Assembly: GCA_937132145.1 (NCBI GenBank)
Contig: CAKZNY010000409.1
Span: 1-7,329 of the forward strand
DNA from: an uncultured Paracoccaceae bacterium
Lineage (GTDB): Bacteria; Pseudomonadota; Alphaproteobacteria; Rhodobacterales; Rhodobacteraceae
Direction: 5' to 3'
Length of the DNA stretch: 7,329 nucleotides
Within the stretch, counting starts at the first letter, position 1; each line of letters starts with the position of its first letter. Below the pieces are notes generated by a model that was not told the DNA's origin, made no database searches, and saw nothing but the letters and a program-made list of their open reading frames with translations. Made by a program: the position numbers and the translations under genes. Shown here in pieces: positions 1 to 5,061 of this stretch.

Positions 1-1451
1 GATTCTGCGCTAGTTCCGAACAGGAAGCGACCAACCAAGCTACTGAAAAGTACGGACGAGACATCGTAGTTGTTAAAAATCCGTCCGAAGCGATGTCAGT
101 TTTGGACGCATCAGGAACTACTGGGCCACTTCCCATTTGGCGCGACCCCGACGTCCTAGACACATGGTTCTCCTCCGGCCTCTGGCCAATCGGCACCCTC
201 GGCTGGCCAGAAAACACGCCGGAGCTGCAAAAATACTTCCCGACGGACGTGCTGATCACCGGCTTCGACATCATCTTCTTCTGGGTCGCCCGCATGATGA
301 TGATGCAGCTCGCCGTGGTTGACCAAGTGCCGTTCCACACCGTCTATGTCCACGCGCTGGTGCGCGACGAGAAGGGCAAGAAAATGTCCAAATCCACGGG
401 CAATGTTCTGGACCCGCTGGTGTTGATCGACGAATACGGCGCGGATGCGGTGCGTTTCACCCTAACGGCGATGGCGGCCATGGGGCGCGACCTTAAGCTA
501 TCAACGCAACGCATTGAAGGGTATCGTAATTTCGGAACCAAACTTTGGAATGCCGCACGCTTCGCCGAGATGAACGAGTGCAAACCGGACGCGGATTTTG
601 ACCCCTCCAACGTCACGCAAACTGTTAACCAATGGATCGTGGGCGAAACCGCGCGCGCCTTGGAAGGTTTCAACACAGCACTGGACGCCTACCGTTTCAA
701 CGATGCCGCTAACGGCCTTTACGCGTTCGTTCGCGGGCAAGTTTGTGACTGGTATGTGGAGTTCGCAAAACCCCTGTTCCAGTCAGATGACGCGGCGGTC
801 GTGGCCGAAACTCGCGCAACGATGGCTTGGACAATTGACCAGTGCCTGATCCTGCTGCACCCGATCATGCCCTACATTACCGAACAGCTTTGGGGTGACA
901 TCGCGAAGAGGCCCAAGATGTTGGTCCACGCCGATTGGCCGGAATATTCGAGTGCCGATCTAGCGACCCCGACTGCGGACGCAGAGATGCGCTGGGTGAT
1001 CGGCCTCATTGAAAGTATCCGCTCGGTCCGTGCCGAAATGCGGGTGCCTGCGGGGGCGAAAATCCCGATGGTACAGCTGCAACTTGATGCGGCTGGCAAG
1101 CAGGCGTTGGAAAGAAACGCAGTTCTGATCCAGAAACTGGCCCGAATTTCGGATGTTTCCGAAGCCAGCGATGCGCCCAAAGGGGCGATCACGATTACGG
1201 TTAAGGGCGGCACGTTTTGTCTACCACTCGCCGGTATTATCGACATTGACGCGGAAAATGCGCGCCTTTCCAAGGCTATCGAAAAGCTGACGAAAGAGGC
1301 AGGTAGCATCAAAGGTAAGCTCTCAAACGAGAAGTTTACCGCCAAAGCTCCTGCCACTGTGGTCGAGGAAAACCGACAACGGCTGGTGTCTGCTAACGAG
1401 GAAATCGAGAAACTCGAAGCCGCGATGAAACGTTTGGCCGATTTGGGCTAA
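1..1451 (+). CDS. valS: Valyl-tRNA synthetase, C-terminal half (5' end outside window)
   Basis: Class I aminoacyl-tRNA synthetase that charges tRNA-Val with valine in the cytoplasm (EC 6.1.1.9). The reading frame is open from base 3 with no start, so the gene enters from the left; about 482 codons are visible, roughly half of the usual 900-1000 residues. Visible landmarks are the [11 protein letters not shown] motif (from about nt 147), [15 protein letters not shown] of the catalytic core, and the KMSKS ATP-binding signature at 381-395 ([12 protein letters not shown]). An alpha-helical anticodon-binding domain follows from about nt 630 ([11 protein letters not shown], then [11 protein letters not shown]). 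A charged coiled-coil arm typical of ValRS occupies about nt 1240-1448 (many E/K/A residues, [17 protein letters not shown]). The HIGH motif and most of the editing domain lie upstream. It ends in TAA and is followed 14 bp later by a strong terminator, so it probably ends its own transcript. No frameshift is seen. Confidence 0.97.
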   Translation, partial: FCASSEQEATNQATEKYGRDIVVVKNPSEAMSVLDASGTTGPLPIWRDPDVLDTWFSSGLWPIGTLGWPENTPELQKYFPTDVLITGFDIIFFWVARMMMMQLAVVDQVPFHTVYVHALVRDEKGKKMSKSTGNVLDPLVLIDEYGADAVRFTLTAMAAMGRDLKLSTQRIEGYRNFGTKLWNAARFAEMNECKPDADFDPSNVTQTVNQWIVGETARALEGFNTALDAYRFNDAANGLYAFVRGQVCDWYVEFAKPLFQSDDAAVVAETRATMAWTIDQCLILLHPIMPYITEQLWGDIAKRPKMLVHADWPEYSSADLATPTADAEMRWVIGLIESIRSVRAEMRVPAGAKIPMVQLQLDAAGKQALERNAVLIQKLARISDVSEASDAPKGAITITVKGGTFCLPLAGIIDIDAENARLSKAIEKLTKEAGSIKGKLSNEKFTAKAPATVVEENRQRLVSANEEIEKLEAAMKRLADLG

Positions 1452-1465
1452 CTTCTATTTCGCAT

Positions 1466-1518
1466 AAATATCCCCGCCGGAGGCATCATAACTTTTATGC
1501 CTCCGGCGGGGATATTTT
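1466..1518 (+). terminator. Strong intrinsic terminator after valS (21-bp perfect stem)
   Basis: Perfect inverted repeat: arm 1466-1486 and its exact complement at 1497-1517, separated by a 10-nt loop (1487-1496). The core is GC-rich (CCCCGCCGGAGG / CCTCCGGCGGGG) and the outer end is AAATAT/ATATTT, so a U-run leaves the stem on the + strand and an equivalent run on the - strand. It should therefore stop transcription in both directions. It lies 14 bp after the valS stop. The arm carries a CCTCCGGCGGGGATATTT motif that I recall as very frequent downstream of genes in Rhodobacteraceae; that recollection is not verified here. Confidence 0.9.
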
Positions 1519-1546
1519 AACGAATTAGAAACCAAATTCATTAATT

Positions 1547-1591
1547 ATGAACAGGCGGTACAGGCGGGGACGCCGATGGCCGTCGAAGTAG
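1547..1591 (+). CDS. Possible 14-residue Arg-rich leader peptide
   Basis: ATG at 1547 opens a 14-codon frame ending in TAG (1589-1591) that reads MNRRYRRGRRWPSK. Six of 14 residues are Arg, arranged as three pairs (RR-Y-RR-G-RR) encoded AGG CGG, AGG CGG and CGC CGA, including rare-type AGG codons. The stop lies 5 nt before a terminator-like hairpin, which is the layout expected of a translation-sensing leader. Against it: there is no Shine-Dalgarno sequence before the ATG, so it would need to be leaderless or poorly translated. The local sequence is also GC-rich and repetitive, which by itself produces Arg codons. I do not recognise the peptide. Treat it as a hypothesis. Confidence 0.3.
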   Translation: MNRRYRRGRRWPSK

Positions 1592-1596
1592 AAGAC

Positions 1597-1627
1597 ACCT
1601 CGTTCAGGGCAACTTGGACGAGGTTTT
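1597..1627 (+). terminator. Terminator-like hairpin with GCAA tetraloop
   Basis: A 12-bp stem (two G-U pairs) forms between 1597-1608 and 1613-1624. The perfect outer arms are ACCTCGT / ACGAGGT, and the loop is GCAA, a stable GNRA tetraloop. T residues follow the stem (1624-1627), and the sequence stays T-rich to about 1642. It lies upstream of the aminotransferase start and just before a candidate promoter, so it can act as the 3' end of a small RNA or as a conditional terminator in a leader. The T-tract is short and interrupted by CG, which lowers certainty that it terminates efficiently. Confidence 0.5.
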
Positions 1628-1630
1628 CGT

Positions 1631-1658
1631 TTGCTTGTTTTTATGTCTGTCGTATAAA
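1631..1658 (+). promoter_or_regulatory. Candidate sigma70-type promoter for the aminotransferase/puuE operon
   Basis: TTGCTT at 1631-1636 and TATAAA at 1653-1658 are separated by 16 bp. They are located directly after the terminator-like hairpin and 18 bp before the TTG at 1677. Transcription would start near 1665, leaving a leader of only about 12-24 nt. This is a consensus match only. If it is the sole promoter, the upstream hairpin is not a leader element of this gene. Confidence 0.4.
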
Positions 1659-1676
1659 CTTCTGGTCTCCTAAAGA

Positions 1677-2786
1677 TTGGATTTTGCTTTGCCCAGATAC
1701 ACCCCGCTTGTTGCCAGCCTCCCCTCTACGGTTCCGTTTGTCGGACCTGAAACACAGGAGCGGGCGCGGGGACAGAAGTTCGCCGCACGGCTTGGCGCGA
1801 ACGAGAATGTTTTTGGGCCATCCCCCAAGGCGATTGCTGCGATGCAGGCGGCGGCGCCTGATGTCTGGATGTACGGCGACCCTGAAAACCATGATCTGAA
1901 GCAGGCCTTGGCGGCGTTTCATGGTGTTGCGCCTGAAAATATCGTGGTCGGGGCAGGGATCGATGGGCTGCTCGGCTCGCTTTGCCGGATGTTGGTAAGC
2001 TATGGCACGCCGGTGGTAACGTCGCTTGGCGCGTATCCGACGTTTAATTTTCATGTGGCTGGATATGGGGGCGTGCTGCACACGGTGCCTTATGTCGGGG
2101 ATTGCGAGGATCCTGTGGCGTTGATTAATAAGGCGCAAGAGGTGGACGCGTCCTTAATGTATTTAGCCAATCCTGATAATCCGATGGGGACGTGGCACGG
2201 CGCGGATGTGGTGCAGGAAATGATCGACAATGTGCCCGATGGCACGGTGCTTTGTCTGGATGAGGCGTATGTCGAGTTTGCCCCCGAAGGCACGGCTCCG
2301 GTATTTGATACCGATAATCGTAATGTGATCCGTATGCGGACCTTTTCCAAGGCGTATGGTATGGCAGGCGCACGGGTTGGTTATGCGATCGGGCATGTGG
2401 ATTTGATCGATGCGTTCAACAAGGTCCGCGACCATTTTGGAATGAACCGCGCCTCGCAGGCGGGGGCATTGGCCGCCCTTGGTGATCAGAAATATCTGAC
2501 GCAGACGTTGGCAAATGTGAACGCGGCCAAGGCGAGGATCGGGGATATTGTGCGGGGTTACGGCTTCGACCCGATCCCCTCGGCTACGAATTTCGTGACG
2601 CTGGATTGTGGTCGTGACGGGGATTATGCGCGATCGCTGGTTGGGGCGCTGATTGCGCAGAACATATTTGTGCGGATGCCGTTTGTGGCCCCGCAGGACC
2701 GTTGTATCCGTATTTCGGCGGGTCGCCCGCAAGATATAGACCTGTTCGAACAAGCGCTGCCGTTAGCCTTGGAGACATTGAAATGA
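1677..2786 (+). CDS. HisC-like PLP-dependent aminotransferase (fold type I, class I/II), substrate unknown
   Basis: A 369-residue aminotransferase related to histidinol-phosphate aminotransferases. Motifs, numbered from the TTG at 1677, are ANENVFGPSP (41-50), NPDNPMG (165-171), DEAYVEF (195-201, Asp contacting the pyridine nitrogen and Tyr contacting PLP), RTFSKAYGMAGARVGY (221-236, with K225 the expected Schiff-base lysine) and CIRISAGRP near the C-terminus (R345, substrate carboxylate). An in-frame TAA at 1671 blocks upstream extension, and the first ATG in frame is far inside the conserved domain, so a TTG start is required. TTG 1677 or TTG 1689 are the options. TTG 1689 gives MPRYTPLVASLP, closer to the N-terminus I expect for relatives, with a weak GGA at 1679-1681 before it. 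The gene overlaps puuE (ATGA), implying coupling and a role near allantoin catabolism, but no his genes are nearby. Function beyond amino transfer is not determined. Confidence 0.9.
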   Translation: MDFALPRYTPLVASLPSTVPFVGPETQERARGQKFAARLGANENVFGPSPKAIAAMQAAAPDVWMYGDPENHDLKQALAAFHGVAPENIVVGAGIDGLLGSLCRMLVSYGTPVVTSLGAYPTFNFHVAGYGGVLHTVPYVGDCEDPVALINKAQEVDASLMYLANPDNPMGTWHGADVVQEMIDNVPDGTVLCLDEAYVEFAPEGTAPVFDTDNRNVIRMRTFSKAYGMAGARVGYAIGHVDLIDAFNKVRDHFGMNRASQAGALAALGDQKYLTQTLANVNAAKARIGDIVRGYGFDPIPSATNFVTLDCGRDGDYARSLVGALIAQNIFVRMPFVAPQDRCIRISAGRPQDIDLFEQALPLALETLK

Positions 2787-3676
2787 CTGATTATCCACGC
2801 GACATGATTGGCTATGGCGCAACCGCGCCGGAGGCCCGCTGGCCGAACGGCGCCCGTATTGCGGTGCAGTTTGTGATTAACTACGAGGAGGGCGGCGAGA
2901 ATAACATCCTTCACGGGGACGCTGCTTCCGAGGCGTTTTTGTCCGAGATCGTCGGTGCGGCAGCGTGGCCCGGGCAGCGGCATATGAATATGGAGTCGAT
3001 CTATGAGTACGGTTCCCGCGCGGGGTTCTGGAGGTTGCACCGGATGTTTACGGGTCGCCAAATTCCGGTGACGGTGTTTGGCGTGGCGATGGCGTTGGAG
3101 CGTAATCCCGATGTGGTCGCAGCCATGAAGGATGCTGGCTGGGAGATTGCCAGTCACGGCTATAAATGGATTGATTACAAAGATGTACCGATCGAGATTG
3201 AGCGTGAACATATCGCCAAAGCGATCCGCATTCACACCGAAGTGACGGGACAAAAGCCGGTGGGGATGTATCAGGGGCGTTCCTCCGAAAATACGCATCG
3301 TTTGACGATGGAGGCCGGGTTCGGGTATTCAGCGGACAGCTACGCTGACGACATTCCTTATTATGTCGATGGGCCGGATGGTCCGTTTTTGATGGTTCCC
3401 TATACGCTAGACGCAAATGATATGCGCTTTGCCTCGCCACAAGGGTTCAACTGTGGCGATCAGTTTTTCAGCTATCTAAAGGACAGTTTTGATGTGCTTT
3501 ACGCCGAGGGCGGGCGGATGATGTCTATCGGTTTGCATTGTCGCCTTGTCGGGCGACCGGGGCGGGCGGCATCGCTGGCTCGGTTTCTGGATTATGTGCA
3601 GGGGCATTCGGGCGTCTGGCTGACAACGCGCGAGGAAATTGCGCGGCATTGGCGGGCCGAGCATCCCCCAGCTTAA
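2783..3676 (+). CDS. puuE: Allantoinase PuuE (polysaccharide-deacetylase fold)
   Basis: Hydrolyses allantoin to allantoate (EC 3.5.2.5), an early step of ureide breakdown, in the cytoplasm. The 297-residue protein matches the PuuE subfamily of the NodB/polysaccharide-deacetylase superfamily. Recognisable stretches are VINYEEGGENNILHGD (31-46), SRAGFWRL (78-85), FGVAMALERNP, WEIASHGYKWIDY (120-132), SYADDIPYY (186-194), the VPYTLDANDMRF block from residue 205, GDQFFSYLKDSFDVLY (225-240) and LHCRLVGRPGRA (251-262). The deacetylase metal motifs (TFDD and HSxxH) are replaced by NYEEG and SHGYKW, as expected for the cofactor-independent allantoinases. The start is the ATG at 2783, preceded by TTGGAG (2769-2774) with 8 nt spacing and overlapping the previous stop as ATGA. 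A longer in-frame start at 2702 is rejected because it lies inside the aminotransferase. One small oddity is GMYQGRSS (161-168), where I recall relatives having GWYTGRTS. Confidence 0.93.
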   Translation: MTDYPRDMIGYGATAPEARWPNGARIAVQFVINYEEGGENNILHGDAASEAFLSEIVGAAAWPGQRHMNMESIYEYGSRAGFWRLHRMFTGRQIPVTVFGVAMALERNPDVVAAMKDAGWEIASHGYKWIDYKDVPIEIEREHIAKAIRIHTEVTGQKPVGMYQGRSSENTHRLTMEAGFGYSADSYADDIPYYVDGPDGPFLMVPYTLDANDMRFASPQGFNCGDQFFSYLKDSFDVLYAEGGRMMSIGLHCRLVGRPGRAASLARFLDYVQGHSGVWLTTREEIARHWRAEHPPA

Positions 3677-3683
3677 TCCGTTT

Positions 3684-3710
3684 TTGATAAACTGTTTCAA
3701 TGCAAACAAT
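3684..3710 (+). promoter_or_regulatory. Possible operator dyad and weak promoter in the puuE-allE gap
   Basis: The 96-bp gap between puuE and allE contains TTGATA (3684-3689, -35-like) and AACAAT (3705-3710, imperfect -10, spacing 15, shorter than ideal). Overlying them is a perfect dyad TGTTT-N6-AAACA at 3693-3708, a typical size for a repressor or activator site. No intrinsic terminator follows puuE, so allE and allA may also be read from upstream. The match is weak and the regulator is not identified. Confidence 0.25.
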
Positions 3711-3722
3711 AAGGGTCAACGG

Positions 3723-3749
3723 GTTGGTTTCATTGTAGGATGGGCCAAC
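3723..3749. repeat. Imperfect inverted repeat (GTTGG/CCAAC), possible decayed REP-like element
   Basis: GTTGG (3723-3727) and CCAAC (3745-3749) form 5-bp arms around a 17-nt spacer containing GTAGGATGGGC. That string resembles the GTAGGGTGGGC half of palindromic REP-like repeats seen in various Proteobacteria, but the matching second half (GCCCACC) is absent. A second dyad, CAAC-GG-GTTG, sits at 3717-3726. There is no T-run, so this is not a terminator. It could equally be a regulatory site upstream of allE. Confidence 0.25.
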
Positions 3750-3761
3750 GCAATAAATGAT

Positions 3762-3766
3762 GGTGA
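3762..3766 (+). promoter_or_regulatory. Ribosome binding site supporting the GTG start of allE
   Basis: GGTGA lies 6 nt before the GTG at 3773 and 18 nt before the next in-frame ATG (3785). The spacing favours GTG as the true start. Confidence 0.55.
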
Positions 3767-3772
3767 ACCTCC

Positions 3773-4597
3773 GTGACTAAAGACATGTATTACGCACCCA
3801 AAGGCGGGCTTCCTTCGCAGGCCGATATGTTAACGGGGCAGGCGATATTTACGGATGCATATGTGGTGATCCCGAAAGGGGTAATGACCGATATTGTAAC
3901 CAGCAACTTGCCGTTTTGGGATAAAACCCGTGCTTGGATTATTGCGCGACCTATGTCCGGTTTTGCCGAAACTTTCGCGCAATATATTGTCGAGGTTTCA
4001 CCGGGTGGTGGCAGCACGCAACCCGAACCGGATGCGACGGCGGAGGCGGTGTTGTTTGTTGTCTCCGGTGCGATTGATCTGGAACTTGATGGCACGCGGC
4101 ACAGTATGGAGGAGGGGGGCTATGCATTTATTCCCCCTCGCGCGAAGTGGAGCGTCAAGAATTCTACGGACGCGCCCGCCACCTTCCACTGGATTCGCAA
4201 ATCATACGAGGTGGTCGATGGCATCGCCCTTCCCGAGGCGTTTGTGACCAGTGATAAAGATGTCCCCCCCGTCGCTATGGCAGATACGAACGGCGCGTGG
4301 GCAACGACGCGGTTTGTTGACCCAAGCGACATGCGCCACGATATGCACGTCAATATTGTGACGTTCAAGCCGGGCGGGATCATTCCGTTCATGGAAACCC
4401 ATGTGATGGAGCATGGCCTGTATGTTTTGCAGGGAAAGGCGGCGTATAAATTGAACAATGACTGGGTAGAGGTCGAGGCCGGCGATTTCATGTGGCTTCG
4501 CGCGTTTTGCCCGCAGGCGTGTTATGCAGCGGGTATGGAGGACTTCAGGTATCTGCTTTATAAGGACGTAAACCGTCATCCGAAGTTGAAATTATGA
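3773..4597 (+). CDS. allE: (S)-ureidoglycine aminohydrolase (bicupin, AllE/YlbA/UGHY family)
   Basis: Converts (S)-ureidoglycine to (S)-ureidoglycolate with release of ammonia (EC 3.5.3.26), downstream of allantoate breakdown. The 274-residue protein has two cupin halves: the first about 70-145 (EVSPGGGSTQPEPDATAEAVLFVVSG, then EEGGYAFIPP), the second about 190-265 (MHVNIVTFKPGG, METHVMEHGLYVLQG, VEAGDFMWL). The metal site is intact in the C-terminal cupin: E208, H210, H214 and Q248, with the same spacing (2, 4, 34) as the Glu-His-His-Gln Mn site known from the Arabidopsis enzyme. Y225 and K264 fall where that enzyme has active-site Tyr and Lys. C-terminal stretches such as NDWVEVEAGDF and YKDVNRHPKLKL resemble E. 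coli YlbA (AllE). The start is GTG with SD GGTGA. It overlaps allA by ATGA, so the two successive enzymes are co-translated. Confidence 0.95.
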   Translation: MTKDMYYAPKGGLPSQADMLTGQAIFTDAYVVIPKGVMTDIVTSNLPFWDKTRAWIIARPMSGFAETFAQYIVEVSPGGGSTQPEPDATAEAVLFVVSGAIDLELDGTRHSMEEGGYAFIPPRAKWSVKNSTDAPATFHWIRKSYEVVDGIALPEAFVTSDKDVPPVAMADTNGAWATTRFVDPSDMRHDMHVNIVTFKPGGIIPFMETHVMEHGLYVLQGKAAYKLNNDWVEVEAGDFMWLRAFCPQACYAAGMEDFRYLLYKDVNRHPKLKL

Positions 4598-5061
4598 TCA
4601 GAATCGAACCCCTAACCCCGCAGGCCTTCGAACAGTTCGGAACGGTCATCGAGGCGGATCCATCTACAGCAACCGAAATAAATTCCGGCTATACTACCCG
4701 TTTTCATGCGTTAGCCGAGGCTAGCGTTGGGGATGGTAAGGCGATTATTTCGATATTTCGCGGCCGTCCGCGTGAATTGAACGTCGCGATGCTGGAGCGC
4801 CACCCGCTTGGCTCACAGGCATTCTTCCCCCTTGGTGGGCAGGCGTGGCTGGCCGTTGTCGCGGAAACCCCCGATTTGGCCAGTTGCCGTGCGTTTCATT
4901 GCCAAGGTAATCAAGGCCTGCAATACAATGCTAACGTCTGGCACCACCCGCTTTTGGTGCTGGGGGATGCGCAAGATTTCCTGATCGTGGATCGGGCAGG
5001 GGAAGGTGATAATCTTGAGGAGGTGTTTTTCGACACCCCCCTTGGATTAACATTCAGCTAG
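4594..5061 (+). CDS. allA: Ureidoglycolate lyase AllA
   Basis: Splits (S)-ureidoglycolate to glyoxylate and urea (EC 4.3.2.3), the step directly after AllE. At 155 residues it is close to E. coli AllA (about 160). Matching landmarks are the N-terminus IEPLTPQAFEQFGTVIE, SIFRGRPRELN (53-63), ERHPLGSQAF (68-77), NVWHHPL (114-120) and FLIVDRAGEGDNLEEV (129-144). The ATG overlaps the allE stop as ATGA and has only a weak purine-rich sequence before it, so translation is probably coupled to allE. The stop (TAG, 5059-5061) overlaps the 3' end of the convergent aminotransferase by 8 bp. The urea product implies a urease elsewhere in the genome, or excretion. Confidence 0.95.
   Translation: MIRIEPLTPQAFEQFGTVIEADPSTATEINSGYTTRFHALAEASVGDGKAIISIFRGRPRELNVAMLERHPLGSQAFFPLGGQAWLAVVAETPDLASCRAFHCQGNQGLQYNANVWHHPLLVLGDAQDFLIVDRAGEGDNLEEVFFDTPLGLTFS

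Larger units (their letters stand above)
1541..1627 (+). ncRNA. Candidate structured leader or small RNA between valS and the aminotransferase
   Basis: This stretch after the valS terminator is more structured than ordinary spacer. It contains a tandem 9-mer (ACAGGCGGT 1551-1559, ACAGGCGGG 1560-1568). Two mutually exclusive small hairpins follow: GGCG-GGGA-CGCC at 1563-1574, with a GNRA-type loop, and GACGCC-GAT-GG(C)CGTC at 1569-1584, with one bulged C. Then comes an A-rich single-stranded linker (1585-1596) and a long hairpin with a GCAA loop running into T residues (1597-1627). The architecture fits either a free small RNA ending at a terminator or an attenuated mRNA leader for the gene at 1677. 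I do not recognise an Rfam family. The 5' end is unknown; a weak possible -10 is TTAATT near 1541. Confidence 0.3.

Noticed and set aside
3..147. Possible chimeric or foreign sequence at the left edge because codon choice looks more AT-rich than in the rest of valS
   Set aside because: The frame is continuous into the conserved [11 protein letters not shown] motif, and this is a length-variable part of ValRS; the stretch is too short for a composition argument.
872..1357. 161-codon open frame on the - strand inside valS
   Set aside because: Composition is that of an antisense shadow of valS, with no recognisable domain and no ribosome-binding site noted.
1612..1626. TTGGACGAGG resembling part of a guanidine riboswitch
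   Set aside because: The flanking bases do not form the required stems. The string is simply the 3' arm of the terminator-like hairpin.
1576..1899. 107-codon + strand open frame starting in the valS-aminotransferase spacer
   Set aside because: It runs out of frame into the aminotransferase, has no family resemblance, and its second half is a shadow of the real gene.
2702..2782. Longer start for puuE at 2702
   Set aside because: It would add 27 residues overlapping the aminotransferase in another frame. The ATG at 2783 has a good ribosome-binding site and begins where PuuE homology begins.
2624..3298. 224-codon open frame on the - strand across the aminotransferase/puuE junction
   Set aside because: It is antisense to two well-supported coupled genes and its His/Arg-rich content is typical of a shadow frame.
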